From positions 1 through 64,000 of IMG/VR virus record IMGVR_UViG_3300011114_000269: 64,000 nucleotides of DNA. One strand, written 5' to 3'. The first letter of the stretch is position 1. Each line of letters begins with the position of its first letter. Positions 20,241 to 29,163 of the stretch are shown in pieces. The notes under the pieces are model-generated. The model saw only the letters and a program-made list of their open reading frames with translations, did no database searches and was not told where the DNA came from. A program made the translations under genes and the position numbers. The DNA comes from a virus.

Positions 20241-20610
20241 AACATTTGAAGCAGTTGTTGCAGGGGCCAAGGCAAACGGTTCTTGGGGTAATAAGTACCC
20301 TACCGCATGGTATGACCCAACTAACCGCCACGTTAGTACGGACAAGAACGACCCCTTGTTTACGCCGCTTGGTCAGTTGTGGCCTTTGGATAATGTTGAA
20401 GAACACAAACGCACCATTGCAAAATTGCAGCTTGAGGTAAAAGAACTTAACAATGAATGTACGGAGATATACGGTTTACTGGCGTTGGCACATCTAAACA
20501 TAGAGCAACACCTTAAGTATGGATTCAGCCCCTTAACCGCAAAGTCCACGCTAATATCCGTTGGTCGGCACTACCCAAAATTAAAAGCAGAGAAGGAGAA
20601 GAACACATGA
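20233..20610 (+). CDS. Hypothetical protein
   Basis: A 125-residue protein (MDETFEAVVAGAKANGSWG) with a possible coiled coil in the middle (EEHKRTIAKLQLEVKELNNE). It begins and ends in copies of the repeated junction (AAGGAGAAGAAC). Function unknown. Confidence 0.65.
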   Translation: MDETFEAVVAGAKANGSWGNKYPTAWYDPTNRHVSTDKNDPLFTPLGQLWPLDNVEEHKRTIAKLQLEVKELNNECTEIYGLLALAHLNIEQHLKYGFSPLTAKSTLISVGRHYPKLKAEKEKNT

Positions 20611-20792
20611 CACCAATTGAATTTGTTATTTTTGAGGGCGACAGTACGCCTAACCAACCTGTGTATCAAATAGCAGAAGCCATGCAAAAGATAATAAAAA
20701 TCTTTGGTGACAGCAAAGAGTGGGAAGTTCTTAGTTACTACTGGAATGAGGGCCACATGACGCTGGATATACAGGAGAAAAATCATGGATGA
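20607..20792 (+). CDS. Small hypothetical protein
   Basis: A 61-residue acidic protein (MTPIEFVIFEGDSTPNQ) with a beta-rich start, ending in QEKNHG in a variant of the repeated junction. Function unknown. Confidence 0.6.
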   Translation: MTPIEFVIFEGDSTPNQPVYQIAEAMQKIIKIFGDSKEWEVLSYYWNEGHMTLDIQEKNHG

Positions 20793-21048
20793 TAAATGGA
20801 TTAAACAATTTGAACTACCCGCACACAGCGAAGCTACCAAAGACAACATAACTGTAGAGGGCATAAACGCTGATTACGTTTGGTATCACTCCGAACTACT
20901 CAAGCAGAAGATGCAAACATGGCAGACTGAGTTTGAGCGCGTAATAAAAGTTATGAACGCACGGCATGGTGAACACCTAGTCATCATTGGAGACTTGATG
21001 CGCCAAAATGCTGCGCTTAAGGAAAAGCTGAAAGAGAAAAATGCATGA
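20785..21048 (+). CDS. Hypothetical helical protein
   Basis: An 87-residue protein with a long C-terminal helix (RHGEHLVIIGDLMRQNAALKEKLKEKNA), probably coiled coil. It starts in the junction AGGAGAAAAATCATGG and overlaps the next gene by ATGA. Function unknown. Confidence 0.6.
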   Translation: MDDKWIKQFELPAHSEATKDNITVEGINADYVWYHSELLKQKMQTWQTEFERVIKVMNARHGEHLVIIGDLMRQNAALKEKLKEKNA

Positions 21049-21287
21049 GTAAGTCAAGACACCCAGAACTACGTGAAATACTTTTACAACATGAGGAAGG
21101 ACTAACGGCATCTGAAATAGCCAAATACGCAAACATGAAATCTGACAACGTAACCCAATCAATTAAAACAATGATGGACGTTTACATTGACCGATGGACA
21201 AAGCCAAAGAAAGGCATTAAGTATGTACCTGTTTACATTGCCGTAAAAATTCCAGAGGACTGCCCTGCCCCATATGCCAAAACCTAA
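21045..21287 (+). CDS. Winged-helix DNA-binding protein
   Basis: An 80-residue protein with the pattern ELREILLQHEEGLTASEIAKYANMKSDNVTQSIKTMMDVYIDRW, a winged helix-turn-helix of the kind found in small regulators. The wing would be VPVYIAVK. It probably regulates transcription of this block or its ParB-like neighbour. It overlaps the next small gene by 14 bases. Confidence 0.65.
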   Translation: MSKSRHPELREILLQHEEGLTASEIAKYANMKSDNVTQSIKTMMDVYIDRWTKPKKGIKYVPVYIAVKIPEDCPAPYAKT

Positions 21288-21429
21288 AACAGAAATCACA
21301 GGACAACCTACAAGAGTAGGCATACGGTTAACGCTATTGCAGCGTGACGAATACCGCAGATTGGGCGGGCCAGCTTGGCTCAGAAAACTGCTAAACCTAA
21401 GCATAGTAAAACGCCAAAAAAGGAAATAG
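21274..21429 (+). CDS. Ribbon-helix-helix-like small protein
   Basis: A 51-residue basic protein: TRVGIRLTLLQRDEYRRLGGPAWLRKLLN fits a ribbon-helix-helix fold. It is located between the winged-helix gene and the ParB-like gene and overlaps the winged-helix gene. The next ribosome-binding site (AAGGAAATAG) overlaps its stop. Such an arrangement is common for autoregulators of partition-like genes. Confidence 0.6.
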   Translation: MPKPKTEITGQPTRVGIRLTLLQRDEYRRLGGPAWLRKLLNLSIVKRQKRK

Positions 21430-21431
21430 AA

Positions 21432-22196
21432 ATGACAGTCTTAAACATCAAACTTATCCGCATGGATTGCGGCACACAGTCCCGCGACGCAAACGATCAG
21501 GAGCATATTGACTTCTTAGCCGAGCAGCTACAGAGTGGGGAAACACTACCTCCGATTACTGTAGTCCATGACGGGCTAGAGTATTACCTAGCAGATGGAT
21601 TCCACCGTGTACACGCCCACATCAAGCTAGGCAAGGCCAGCATCAAGTGTGATGTTGTTACCGGAACCCTGCGCCACGCCATTGACCTTAGCGGCATGGC
21701 TAACAAGACACACGGATTGAACCGTTCCCACGCCACAAAGCGCAAGCAGGTATTAATTTACTTGGAAGACTTTGAGTGGAGCGAATTGAGCGACAGGCAG
21801 ATAGCCAAAAAGGTAGGGGTTAGCCATCCATTCGTTGCGAATTTACGCGCAGAGTTATCTGGCAAAAAAGAAAACCCTAAAGCACCAAAGAAAGCTGATA
21901 CAAAAAAGACACCTGAACCCGTCAACGAGGTAGACCTGAGCGAAGAATCAGATGAGATGGTAGAGGAGTTGATTAAAGAAAACCAACGGCTATCAGACCA
22001 ATTGGCTATCAAAGCTATGGCAGGGACAGAGGAAGAAAAGAACCTAGCGCATGAAACCATAGAGAGTTTGCGCGAGGAACTTAGGGTAGCCAAGCTGGAA
22101 CTGGCGGCGGTAAAGCAAAGCCGCGATACCTTCCAGTCCGAAAATGCCCAGCTTAAAAAGCAGGTTGCTATGCTTCAGAAACAGCTAAAAAAGTAG
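21432..22196 (+). CDS. ParB/Srx-fold protein with coiled-coil tail
   Basis: A 254-residue protein. Residues 14-95 form a ParB N-terminal domain (DANDQEHIDFLAEQL, PPITVVHDG, YLADGFHRVHAH). Residues about 118-145 form a helix-turn-helix (SDRQIAKKVGVSHPFVANLRAEL). A charged linker and a long coiled coil (190-254) complete the protein. ParB-type proteins bind DNA and act in partition, transcription or, in some phages, nicking. No ParA is encoded. The start has AAGGA 7 bases upstream; an alternative TTG at 21375 would overlap the previous gene. Confidence 0.8.
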   Translation: MTVLNIKLIRMDCGTQSRDANDQEHIDFLAEQLQSGETLPPITVVHDGLEYYLADGFHRVHAHIKLGKASIKCDVVTGTLRHAIDLSGMANKTHGLNRSHATKRKQVLIYLEDFEWSELSDRQIAKKVGVSHPFVANLRAELSGKKENPKAPKKADTKKTPEPVNEVDLSEESDEMVEELIKENQRLSDQLAIKAMAGTEEEKNLAHETIESLREELRVAKLELAAVKQSRDTFQSENAQLKKQVAMLQKQLKK

Positions 22197-22210
22197 TCAA
22201 TATAATAAAC

Positions 22211-22279
22211 ATTCCGAGTGGTAACGTTACCACATGAGACTAATTCTAGAAACCCGTCATAAGCTGTTGATTTATAACG
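22211..22279 (-). promoter_or_regulatory. Composite repeat element, copy 2
   Basis: Read on the minus strand: GTTATAAATCAAC (13 bases), a 16-base variable spacer, CTAGAATTAG, then GTAACGTTACCACTCGGAAT at the far end, including the palindrome. The same order is found at 62821-62891 in the opposite orientation, with an equal 16-base spacer of different sequence. It fills the gap between the convergent ParB-like gene and the end of the late operon. No T-run follows, so it is not a standard terminator. Confidence 0.75.
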
Positions 22280-25200
22280 CTAAATTTTAGCCATTTCTCG
22301 CAGATTTTTAACATTGATTGCTTTTAGCATCGTTGTTTCTGCTTCGCGTAGCTGTTTAATCTGCTGTTGTTTCTCGTCGGAGTCCATGACTGAAGTTGGC
22401 AAGTTGCTAATTCTGGTCATGGCCTTCCGAATCTCGCCCAGCTTTTTGTCAATTCCTTGAACCCCTTTGGACACGGTAAGCTTTGCCATTACGTCTGGAT
22501 TGGCAATGTACTCAGCAATTTTCTCGGGGTTACGCTGCTTGAGATCGGATAGTGTGTTGGTTACTTTTGCAACCTCATCGCGCAGGACATAAAAGTCTGC
22601 CTTCAAAGCTGATTCTTTGTCCTTGGAAACAAAGGAACTAGCACCCGGAAGAGTAGCCAGCATATCTTTGGTAGACATAGTTGGCTTGTCCACATTGGGA
22701 TCGCTATGCAACAAGGGGTTGGTCATGTATATGATTAGACCGCCAGCAGAACCAAACATTCCCCTCATTAAGTGGTCAACTGCTATAGGAGATACAAGCC
22801 CTGTATTACCAAGAATCTTAGCAAGCTCAGACGTAGACTCATTAAACTGCCGTTCTTTCTCTAGCCGTTTCTGGTACTCGCCAATCAGCGGACGGCCTTG
22901 GAAGAAGTCATAGTTAACCAATACTTCTAAGCCGGGTTTGATGGCTTGCGGAACAACAGTCGGGCTAAAGAAAGAATTGCCCAAAGCGTTCTTCATAGAG
23001 TCGCGGAACTTGCGCCCATCCTCATAACCCTTGTCAGTAATCATCAGGTACATATGCTCCGTAATGATCTTGGGAATGGAAAATAAGTCAGACCGCAGCG
23101 GAATACCAAATCCATTAGTACCCGGAACCATCAGCATACGATCACGGATTGCCGCTGGCTTCTTTAAATAATCTTCGTCGTCACCATTCATCATGGCGTA
23201 CAGCAACGATAGAGTCATAACCGATGCAGTCGTACCAACTAAAGCGCCAAGCGCAGCTTTACGCTCTGTTGGAGATGTGCCTACGCCACTGATTGTTTTA
23301 AGTGCCACGTTCTGCGCAGCAAGATAAGCGCCAAAGAACGGAATCACTTGGCTTGCAATAGCTAACGATTGACTTGTTCCTTTGCGACGGATATTCCAAA
23401 TCTCAAAAGACTTTTCTAACGCCTCTGCTTTGCTAAGTCCTTGGGCTGTTGCTGCTTCGTAGGTAGCCTGACGCACAGCGTTATCTCCTGCCATAGCAAC
23501 ATGCTCTAAAACGCTTTTTAGCTTACCAAGAATACCGGGAGAAGATTTCATCCCGGCGTACACCTGAGCATCTAGCCTAGCCATCTGGGAAGTAAAGTCC
23601 CTGACTCCAACAACGCCGTACTTTTTCAACTCATTGTTAGTTGCACTACGATGGGCCAAGGTTTTAATAAACTCTTTAACCGCACGCGCCGGAATCTGCA
23701 AAGCATACGGAGCTTTCAATCCAGACGTAAACATAGCTGCAAATGCGTCCTGTGGAATCTGTGCCACCGTAAACAAAGGATTAAGAACAACAGATTGACG
23801 AAGGATATTGGCTACAGTTGAAGCCCATTTCCAAGCTGGGATAGATATAGATTCCAAGCCGGTAAACGCTTCTACAAACATGGGATCAGCCATGTCATAG
23901 AACTCTTCTTTACCATTCCTCCAAACGCGAATTGCATTGTCGCCGTCTGATTTACTCTCAATCCTTTTGGCTTGACCAAACTCAGATGCCGTATCAATCA
24001 GCGCCAAGGCAGAACGATTGCGGACAGCGCGGTTAACAGAGTACTGCATCCAGCGATTCATGTTGTCAAAGATGTCATTGACGGGCTTACTAGAACCCTT
24101 CAATTTCTTTTCTTGCGCTTGAACCATCAGACCACGGATATATTCCTTTGGCCCTTTACCTTTTTCCAATTGCTCTTCGCGGAAGAACGGAACATAGTCG
24201 GCATTGCTCAAAAGGAATTCAGCTTCCTCTTTGCTCCATAGACCACTATCTACCAACATGTTGGCAGCGTTGTCCCGCATCTGATTCCATGTTTCTACTA
24301 CGCCGTTCAACTCAGGAATAACTTTGAACAGCTTATTTCCAGCAGATATTTCTGCGCCGGTCATGTGGATAAATTTGGTTTCTTTGGAACGCCGAGTAGC
24401 CTTCTCTCTCAATGCATGTGCTGCAACTTCCTTGCCATCCATAGCAAGCTTGTCAGCCTCTGCCCGCATTTCTGCTACTTCTTGATCCACCTGATTGTTG
24501 AATTGCAGCAGCGACTTCAGCCGCTTGGCTTCAAACGCAGTGTGACCTATCAACTCTGTCTGGGCTTGTGTAAGACCGTACTTCTCTTTAATCTCTCCAA
24601 GCTGTTTTGCCAGTTCAACAATGTTTGACTTGTCTTCTACAGCTTCGTACTTGTACAGATCTTTGTTGTATTTAAGATTGCCGGACGTAAGGAACAAGTT
24701 AGCCAATGCGTCTGCGTGAACCACTTGGCTCTGGCTAATGTTAAGCATCGTACCAATGGCTTGCTGATTGTCCGTAACAAATTCCTCTACGCCCCTGCGG
24801 ATAGAATTGTTTATAGCTGCATCACTAGAGAATGACCATGTTTGGAGTTTGTCACTCCATTTAACAACGCCAGCTTTGGCTGCGGCAGCAGTAGCTTTTG
24901 GGTTGTCAGTTATATTGTTCCAACCCGCTCTAATTTGCTCTTTATAAGTAGGATCTGGTTGTGCGCTTACACGGCCTAGCCCGCCAGTAATATTCAGGGC
25001 TTCTTGGCCTTTCTCAGTACCGGCTTTTTCTTCGCCCGCTTGAGAGCGTAGGCTCTTACTCTCAGTCTCTACCCGTCCTGATGTTGGTTTAAGCGCACCC
25101 TTTTCCGCCTTTCTAAAGATTTGTTCGGCAGATTCCATTTTTGTCAAAGCAGACTTAATAGATTGAAATAGATTACGCAGCTTTTGAAGGATAGCTTGAA

Positions 25201-28200
25201 TCATTCCTGCTGGCGGCTTGTTAGCATCAAAGTCTGCAAAGGCATCAGCAACTGCCTCTTCAGTAATCTTCTCCATATCCCCTTTGTACTCACGCATGTA
25301 AGCGTCATACCGGGACTCTTCGTTAGCCTTCAGTGGTTTGCCGTCAATGTCCCGTTGCTTTAGGTATTGGTCAATCCATTTATCCTTTGCCATCTTGGAC
25401 AAAGAGTTCCACTGTGCATCGGTAAAGAAACCAAGTTCTCGCAAAGCATGTACAGATTCATGTCTTAGTGCACGGATTGGGTTGGCAGAGTCAGAAGCAA
25501 TTTGGATAAGCTTTGCCGCATAAGAACCTTCTTCCCTCATCCCCTCAGAAAGTTTTAAGCCAACATCTTTTAGACCAAACTTGTTTAACAGGGTACGAAG
25601 TGACTGTTCAAAGGCGGTTATCTGGCCTTCTGATTTTCCACGAAGAGAGTAAAGGAAATCTGACTTAGGAGCAAACTCTACATCCTTAGCCAGCAGGAAT
25701 TGGCCTACTTGGTAAACCTCAGAAGCAGACTTAACCGGCTCTCTAGTCTTGCGGTCATAAAAATAACCATGCCGCGATGGATCAAATCCTATCTGCGACC
25801 ATGCAGGATTACCCATCAGCTCTTTGACTTTGGCGTATGCAGTTTCAGCAGTAACGTTTTTCCATTTACCCTCTACTGTTTGCTGCGGAGCTTTGTTTTC
25901 TCCAATGGCTACACCCAAACCTTTTTCTTGGCTACGTGGCTCAAAGGTTACGCGACCATCTTTTCCGCCAACTAAATGGGCAACATTCTTAAAGCTGAGA
26001 AGCTTACCCAAAGTCTTTAGACCGGGCTTACCCTCATGAATAGATACTACTGCGCCGCCACGTTCACGGGCAGGCAGATCCATGCGGAGGCCAACGATTG
26101 TTCCATCCTCAATAGGTACATTTACTTTGTCGCGCTTGCCGCTATCGACAGTTTCCAGCATCTTCTCATCAGATGTAGGAGGTAGTAGCTTCTCGGCTTC
26201 AATCTGCTCAATAGGTTTGTAGTAGTCAGAGTATTTCTCAAACTCTTCCCGCGTCATCTTGCCTTCTTGTAGCAACTTAGCCGCAGCCTGCATCTGTGGA
26301 TGACGGCCTTTTTTTGGCGTGATTTTGGATTCGTCTAGCTTTGGAGGAGCTTTCTTCTCTTCGGGAGTAGCTAACTTAACTTCTTCCTCTGCTGGTTTCA
26401 ATGCTTCAGCTATTTCGCTTAAAGGTCTTTGCGGCTTCTCGCCAAACATATCTTCAACAACGTTTGCATCCTTGTAAGCCTCTTCTGCAAACCTACCAAG
26501 CAGATCGCCCATTCGATTACCAGAACGGCTGTGGTTAGCAAACATTTCCAATACCGCTTGGGTAATTGGATCTCTGGTCATATCTTCTTGATTGACCAAA
26601 TCCTTTAAGGGTACACCTTTCCTTCGTGCATTGACTGCCATCTCAGCAGCCTCAACAACGTTAGGACGGACATCGTATATGCCAGCGCCTTCTAGCTGCA
26701 CCATTTTTGGAACAGCTTTCTGCATTGCGCTAAGAATTAATTTAGCTTCTGGATCGGTAGCCTCTGTATACAAATGACCAAGCCGGTCACTGCCATAAGC
26801 TTTCCAGAACATAGCATTACGCAAGCGATCCATTGCTACCGTGTTTGGTTCGCCTCTGGAATCCACCATTGTTCCACGCTCATTCTCTGGCATGGCTTGA
26901 ATGAATTGAGTAGCTGATTTTTTGTTAAGCTTTAACGAGCCATCTTCTGTTTCTTCAAACTCAACATTGCTTAGGTCAAGCCGGTTAGCATCGTTCTTGG
27001 CCTTTTCCAATGGGCTTAACTCCAAGCCAGTGGATACGTTTGATACATCACCAATGTTTTTGGTAATCTCTGTCTTAGGCATGATACGAATAAGAACAGG
27101 ATTGGGCGTTGCCTTAATCACATTGGGATCAATTCCATGCCGTGGGTCTACCGCCATTTTTGCAGCGTAGTCCGCCAATGCAGGACTAGACTTACCATAT
27201 CCCTCTTGTAATCCTGCCACGCGACCATTGCCAGCAACGGGACGAATAGCCGGTACGCTTGGGTCTGCATATGTTGAATTGACTTGCCCATCAGACGTAT
27301 GAGAAGGCAAAAGATTATTAGCACTAACAACGGCATACTGAAAAGGAACTTTCCGACCATCTACAGCAGTAGCTACATCCGTCTTACCCAACTGGATTTC
27401 AGGAAGTTTGAAGTCACTAATAACTACAGGCGCACCAGATCCCAAATTAGGATCTATAGATAGCAGGTCATAGTCTGCTTCATTAGAAATCTTTTTCATC
27501 TGCGCAACAGAACGCTGCCCAGCACGATCACGGTTTTGTAGGCGCTCAAAGGTATCGCTTAACTCAGGAGCCAAGCCAAGGTGATAGTCGCCTATCTCAG
27601 CTACTTGTTGTGTAGCAGGGGCTTGCGGTGGAGTAACAACTTCAGGCGCAGTAGGAGCTTCACCAGTTGGATTAACAGTACCAATTAACCGAGCAAACTT
27701 TGGCTTTGGAACACTTGCTCCAAGAGTAACAATCTCCCCTTGGTGAAGCCAAACATTAATTGGTTGATTGTGTATATTGGCTAAATCAGTTAACCGTTTA
27801 ATTTTATGAATAGCAAGGTCTTCACTTCCCTGCCCAGTTTTGCCTTTATAGGTAGCATACGCATCGTAGATTTTTTGCAACTCAGGGCTTAGTGCAGCGG
27901 GCTGTTCTCCATCTCGTGCTGTATCCGGTACAGGAGTTCGCAAAGCTGATCCCACTCCCACTGTTTCAGGTGGGACAATTCCTTCGGGGGTTGGTGTGAC
28001 TTCTCGTCCGTCAGCCACAGGAACGCTTGTTCCAACTGGGGGATTGATAACTGGTTTGACATCTTTTACCCTTTCTGGAGCGGGTGAAGGAGGAGCGGGT
28101 GGAGGGGCATTAACAATATCTAATGCTTCTTGTCCTGCTTTGGTAGAAGCACGTTTGGTTAAATCTTCTACTGGCTTTGCGGCTTTAGGCCCACCGGCAA

Positions 28201-29155
28201 CAGTGGACACTGCTGCACCAGTTAACCCGCCGACCAAAGCATCACGGGCCGCAGCACCAAGAACACCCTGCATTGCTGGGGTTTCCATACCAGCACGGGT
28301 CATGGCTACATTCTGGGCGTACTGTCCTTGTCCTGCCTGCAAGCCTTCTGGAACAGCCTCTTTGACAAACTCGGTAGCAGTGCGACGAGTGAAACCGGGA
28401 ACAGATTTTTCTACTGCTTTCTCTGCAATTTTTTTAGCAGCAGGCTTGCTAAACATTTCCATTAATTTTGACTCAGCACCTGTACCGCCCGCCATTCCAC
28501 CAAGTACACCAGAAGCAAAAATGTTGCCCCAGTTATCCCCAAGGTAATTTTGTGCAGCTTCTGCTTGTTTGGCGGCATCTTCAGGCTTAACACCTTTGGC
28601 CTCCAACCCAGCTTTCATGTTGCTGTAGATATCGCCCTTAAGTTCGCCAGCACCTTGTATAGCTCCTATTAAGAACTTGGTACCAATCCCTACAGCCGCT
28701 GCAATTGCAAGTGGTGCGCCTAATGTAGCGCCTAACGCCGCAGCGCCAAGGCTAAGAGCCACCGTAGGCACTGATGAGGCCACGCCTTTGGCAATCGCGG
28801 TAGCCGGAGCTTCCGTAACCCCACCTAACCCCGCAGACAATTCTTCTACTGTTGTACCCGTTTCCGCAGCTTTTTTTTCTAAAGCCGCACGGCGCTGCAT
28901 TTCTGCTTGGCGCTCAGGGGATATGTACGACCCAAGTTTTTTGGATACACCCTCCAAATATTCAGCAGGCCCACTACCCGCACCAAAACCTTCAATAATG
29001 GACTTTACTCCGCCAACTAAACTCTGCCCACCTTCTAATGCAAGGTTAGTAGGTGAGAACCCAGCGTCTTTAACTGGTTTAAATAACTCCGAACTCAAGT
29101 CCCTGCCGGTATCCGGCGTGCCAAATAAATCAGCACTCAAGTCACGACCAGTCAT
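22280..29155 (-). CDS. Giant polyvalent ejection-type protein
   Basis: A 2291-residue protein. The N-terminus has two TGRDLSxxLF repeats and hydrophobic Gly/Ala-rich stretches (about 128-175). Residues about 520-920 resemble the DdrB-like ParB-fold domain of large polyvalent proteins (RPVAGNGRVAGLQ). A metalloprotease site HESVH lies at 1232-1236, with a later EEAVADAF Glu ligand. The C-terminal 700 residues resemble the LPD38 large-polyvalent-protein domain, with membrane-active-looking segments. Known members are injected with the DNA to protect or process it and breach the envelope. It is the last gene of the late operon. Confidence 0.75.
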   Translation of the reverse strand: MTGRDLSADLFGTPDTGRDLSSELFKPVKDAGFSPTNLALEGGQSLVGGVKSIIEGFGAGSGPAEYLEGVSKKLGSYISPERQAEMQRRAALEKKAAETGTTVEELSAGLGGVTEAPATAIAKGVASSVPTVALSLGAAALGATLGAPLAIAAAVGIGTKFLIGAIQGAGELKGDIYSNMKAGLEAKGVKPEDAAKQAEAAQNYLGDNWGNIFASGVLGGMAGGTGAESKLMEMFSKPAAKKIAEKAVEKSVPGFTRRTATEFVKEAVPEGLQAGQGQYAQNVAMTRAGMETPAMQGVLGAAARDALVGGLTGAAVSTVAGGPKAAKPVEDLTKRASTKAGQEALDIVNAPPPAPPSPAPERVKDVKPVINPPVGTSVPVADGREVTPTPEGIVPPETVGVGSALRTPVPDTARDGEQPAALSPELQKIYDAYATYKGKTGQGSEDLAIHKIKRLTDLANIHNQPINVWLHQGEIVTLGASVPKPKFARLIGTVNPTGEAPTAPEVVTPPQAPATQQVAEIGDYHLGLAPELSDTFERLQNRDRAGQRSVAQMKKISNEADYDLLSIDPNLGSGAPVVISDFKLPEIQLGKTDVATAVDGRKVPFQYAVVSANNLLPSHTSDGQVNSTYADPSVPAIRPVAGNGRVAGLQEGYGKSSPALADYAAKMAVDPRHGIDPNVIKATPNPVLIRIMPKTEITKNIGDVSNVSTGLELSPLEKAKNDANRLDLSNVEFEETEDGSLKLNKKSATQFIQAMPENERGTMVDSRGEPNTVAMDRLRNAMFWKAYGSDRLGHLYTEATDPEAKLILSAMQKAVPKMVQLEGAGIYDVRPNVVEAAEMAVNARRKGVPLKDLVNQEDMTRDPITQAVLEMFANHSRSGNRMGDLLGRFAEEAYKDANVVEDMFGEKPQRPLSEIAEALKPAEEEVKLATPEEKKAPPKLDESKITPKKGRHPQMQAAAKLLQEGKMTREEFEKYSDYYKPIEQIEAEKLLPPTSDEKMLETVDSGKRDKVNVPIEDGTIVGLRMDLPARERGGAVVSIHEGKPGLKTLGKLLSFKNVAHLVGGKDGRVTFEPRSQEKGLGVAIGENKAPQQTVEGKWKNVTAETAYAKVKELMGNPAWSQIGFDPSRHGYFYDRKTREPVKSASEVYQVGQFLLAKDVEFAPKSDFLYSLRGKSEGQITAFEQSLRTLLNKFGLKDVGLKLSEGMREEGSYAAKLIQIASDSANPIRALRHESVHALRELGFFTDAQWNSLSKMAKDKWIDQYLKQRDIDGKPLKANEESRYDAYMREYKGDMEKITEEAVADAFADFDANKPPAGMIQAILQKLRNLFQSIKSALTKMESAEQIFRKAEKGALKPTSGRVETESKSLRSQAGEEKAGTEKGQEALNITGGLGRVSAQPDPTYKEQIRAGWNNITDNPKATAAAAKAGVVKWSDKLQTWSFSSDAAINNSIRRGVEEFVTDNQQAIGTMLNISQSQVVHADALANLFLTSGNLKYNKDLYKYEAVEDKSNIVELAKQLGEIKEKYGLTQAQTELIGHTAFEAKRLKSLLQFNNQVDQEVAEMRAEADKLAMDGKEVAAHALREKATRRSKETKFIHMTGAEISAGNKLFKVIPELNGVVETWNQMRDNAANMLVDSGLWSKEEAEFLLSNADYVPFFREEQLEKGKGPKEYIRGLMVQAQEKKLKGSSKPVNDIFDNMNRWMQYSVNRAVRNRSALALIDTASEFGQAKRIESKSDGDNAIRVWRNGKEEFYDMADPMFVEAFTGLESISIPAWKWASTVANILRQSVVLNPLFTVAQIPQDAFAAMFTSGLKAPYALQIPARAVKEFIKTLAHRSATNNELKKYGVVGVRDFTSQMARLDAQVYAGMKSSPGILGKLKSVLEHVAMAGDNAVRQATYEAATAQGLSKAEALEKSFEIWNIRRKGTSQSLAIASQVIPFFGAYLAAQNVALKTISGVGTSPTERKAALGALVGTTASVMTLSLLYAMMNGDDEDYLKKPAAIRDRMLMVPGTNGFGIPLRSDLFSIPKIITEHMYLMITDKGYEDGRKFRDSMKNALGNSFFSPTVVPQAIKPGLEVLVNYDFFQGRPLIGEYQKRLEKERQFNESTSELAKILGNTGLVSPIAVDHLMRGMFGSAGGLIIYMTNPLLHSDPNVDKPTMSTKDMLATLPGASSFVSKDKESALKADFYVLRDEVAKVTNTLSDLKQRNPEKIAEYIANPDVMAKLTVSKGVQGIDKKLGEIRKAMTRISNLPTSVMDSDEKQQQIKQLREAETTMLKAINVKNLREMAKI

Positions 29156-29163
29156 ATTAATTC

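Noticed and set aside
21375-21431. TTG start adding 19 residues to the ParB-like protein
   Set aside because: It would overlap the ribbon-helix-helix gene and has no ribosome-binding site, whereas ATG 21432 has AAGGA at good spacing.
22211-22233. Bidirectional intrinsic terminator at the convergent junction
   Set aside because: The palindrome would form only a 6-bp stem and no T-run follows on either strand. The same core appears inside an operon and upstream of genes.
24365-24628. Plus-strand reading frames inside the late block
   Set aside because: They are antisense to large, well-supported genes, lack ribosome-binding sites and have low-complexity translations.
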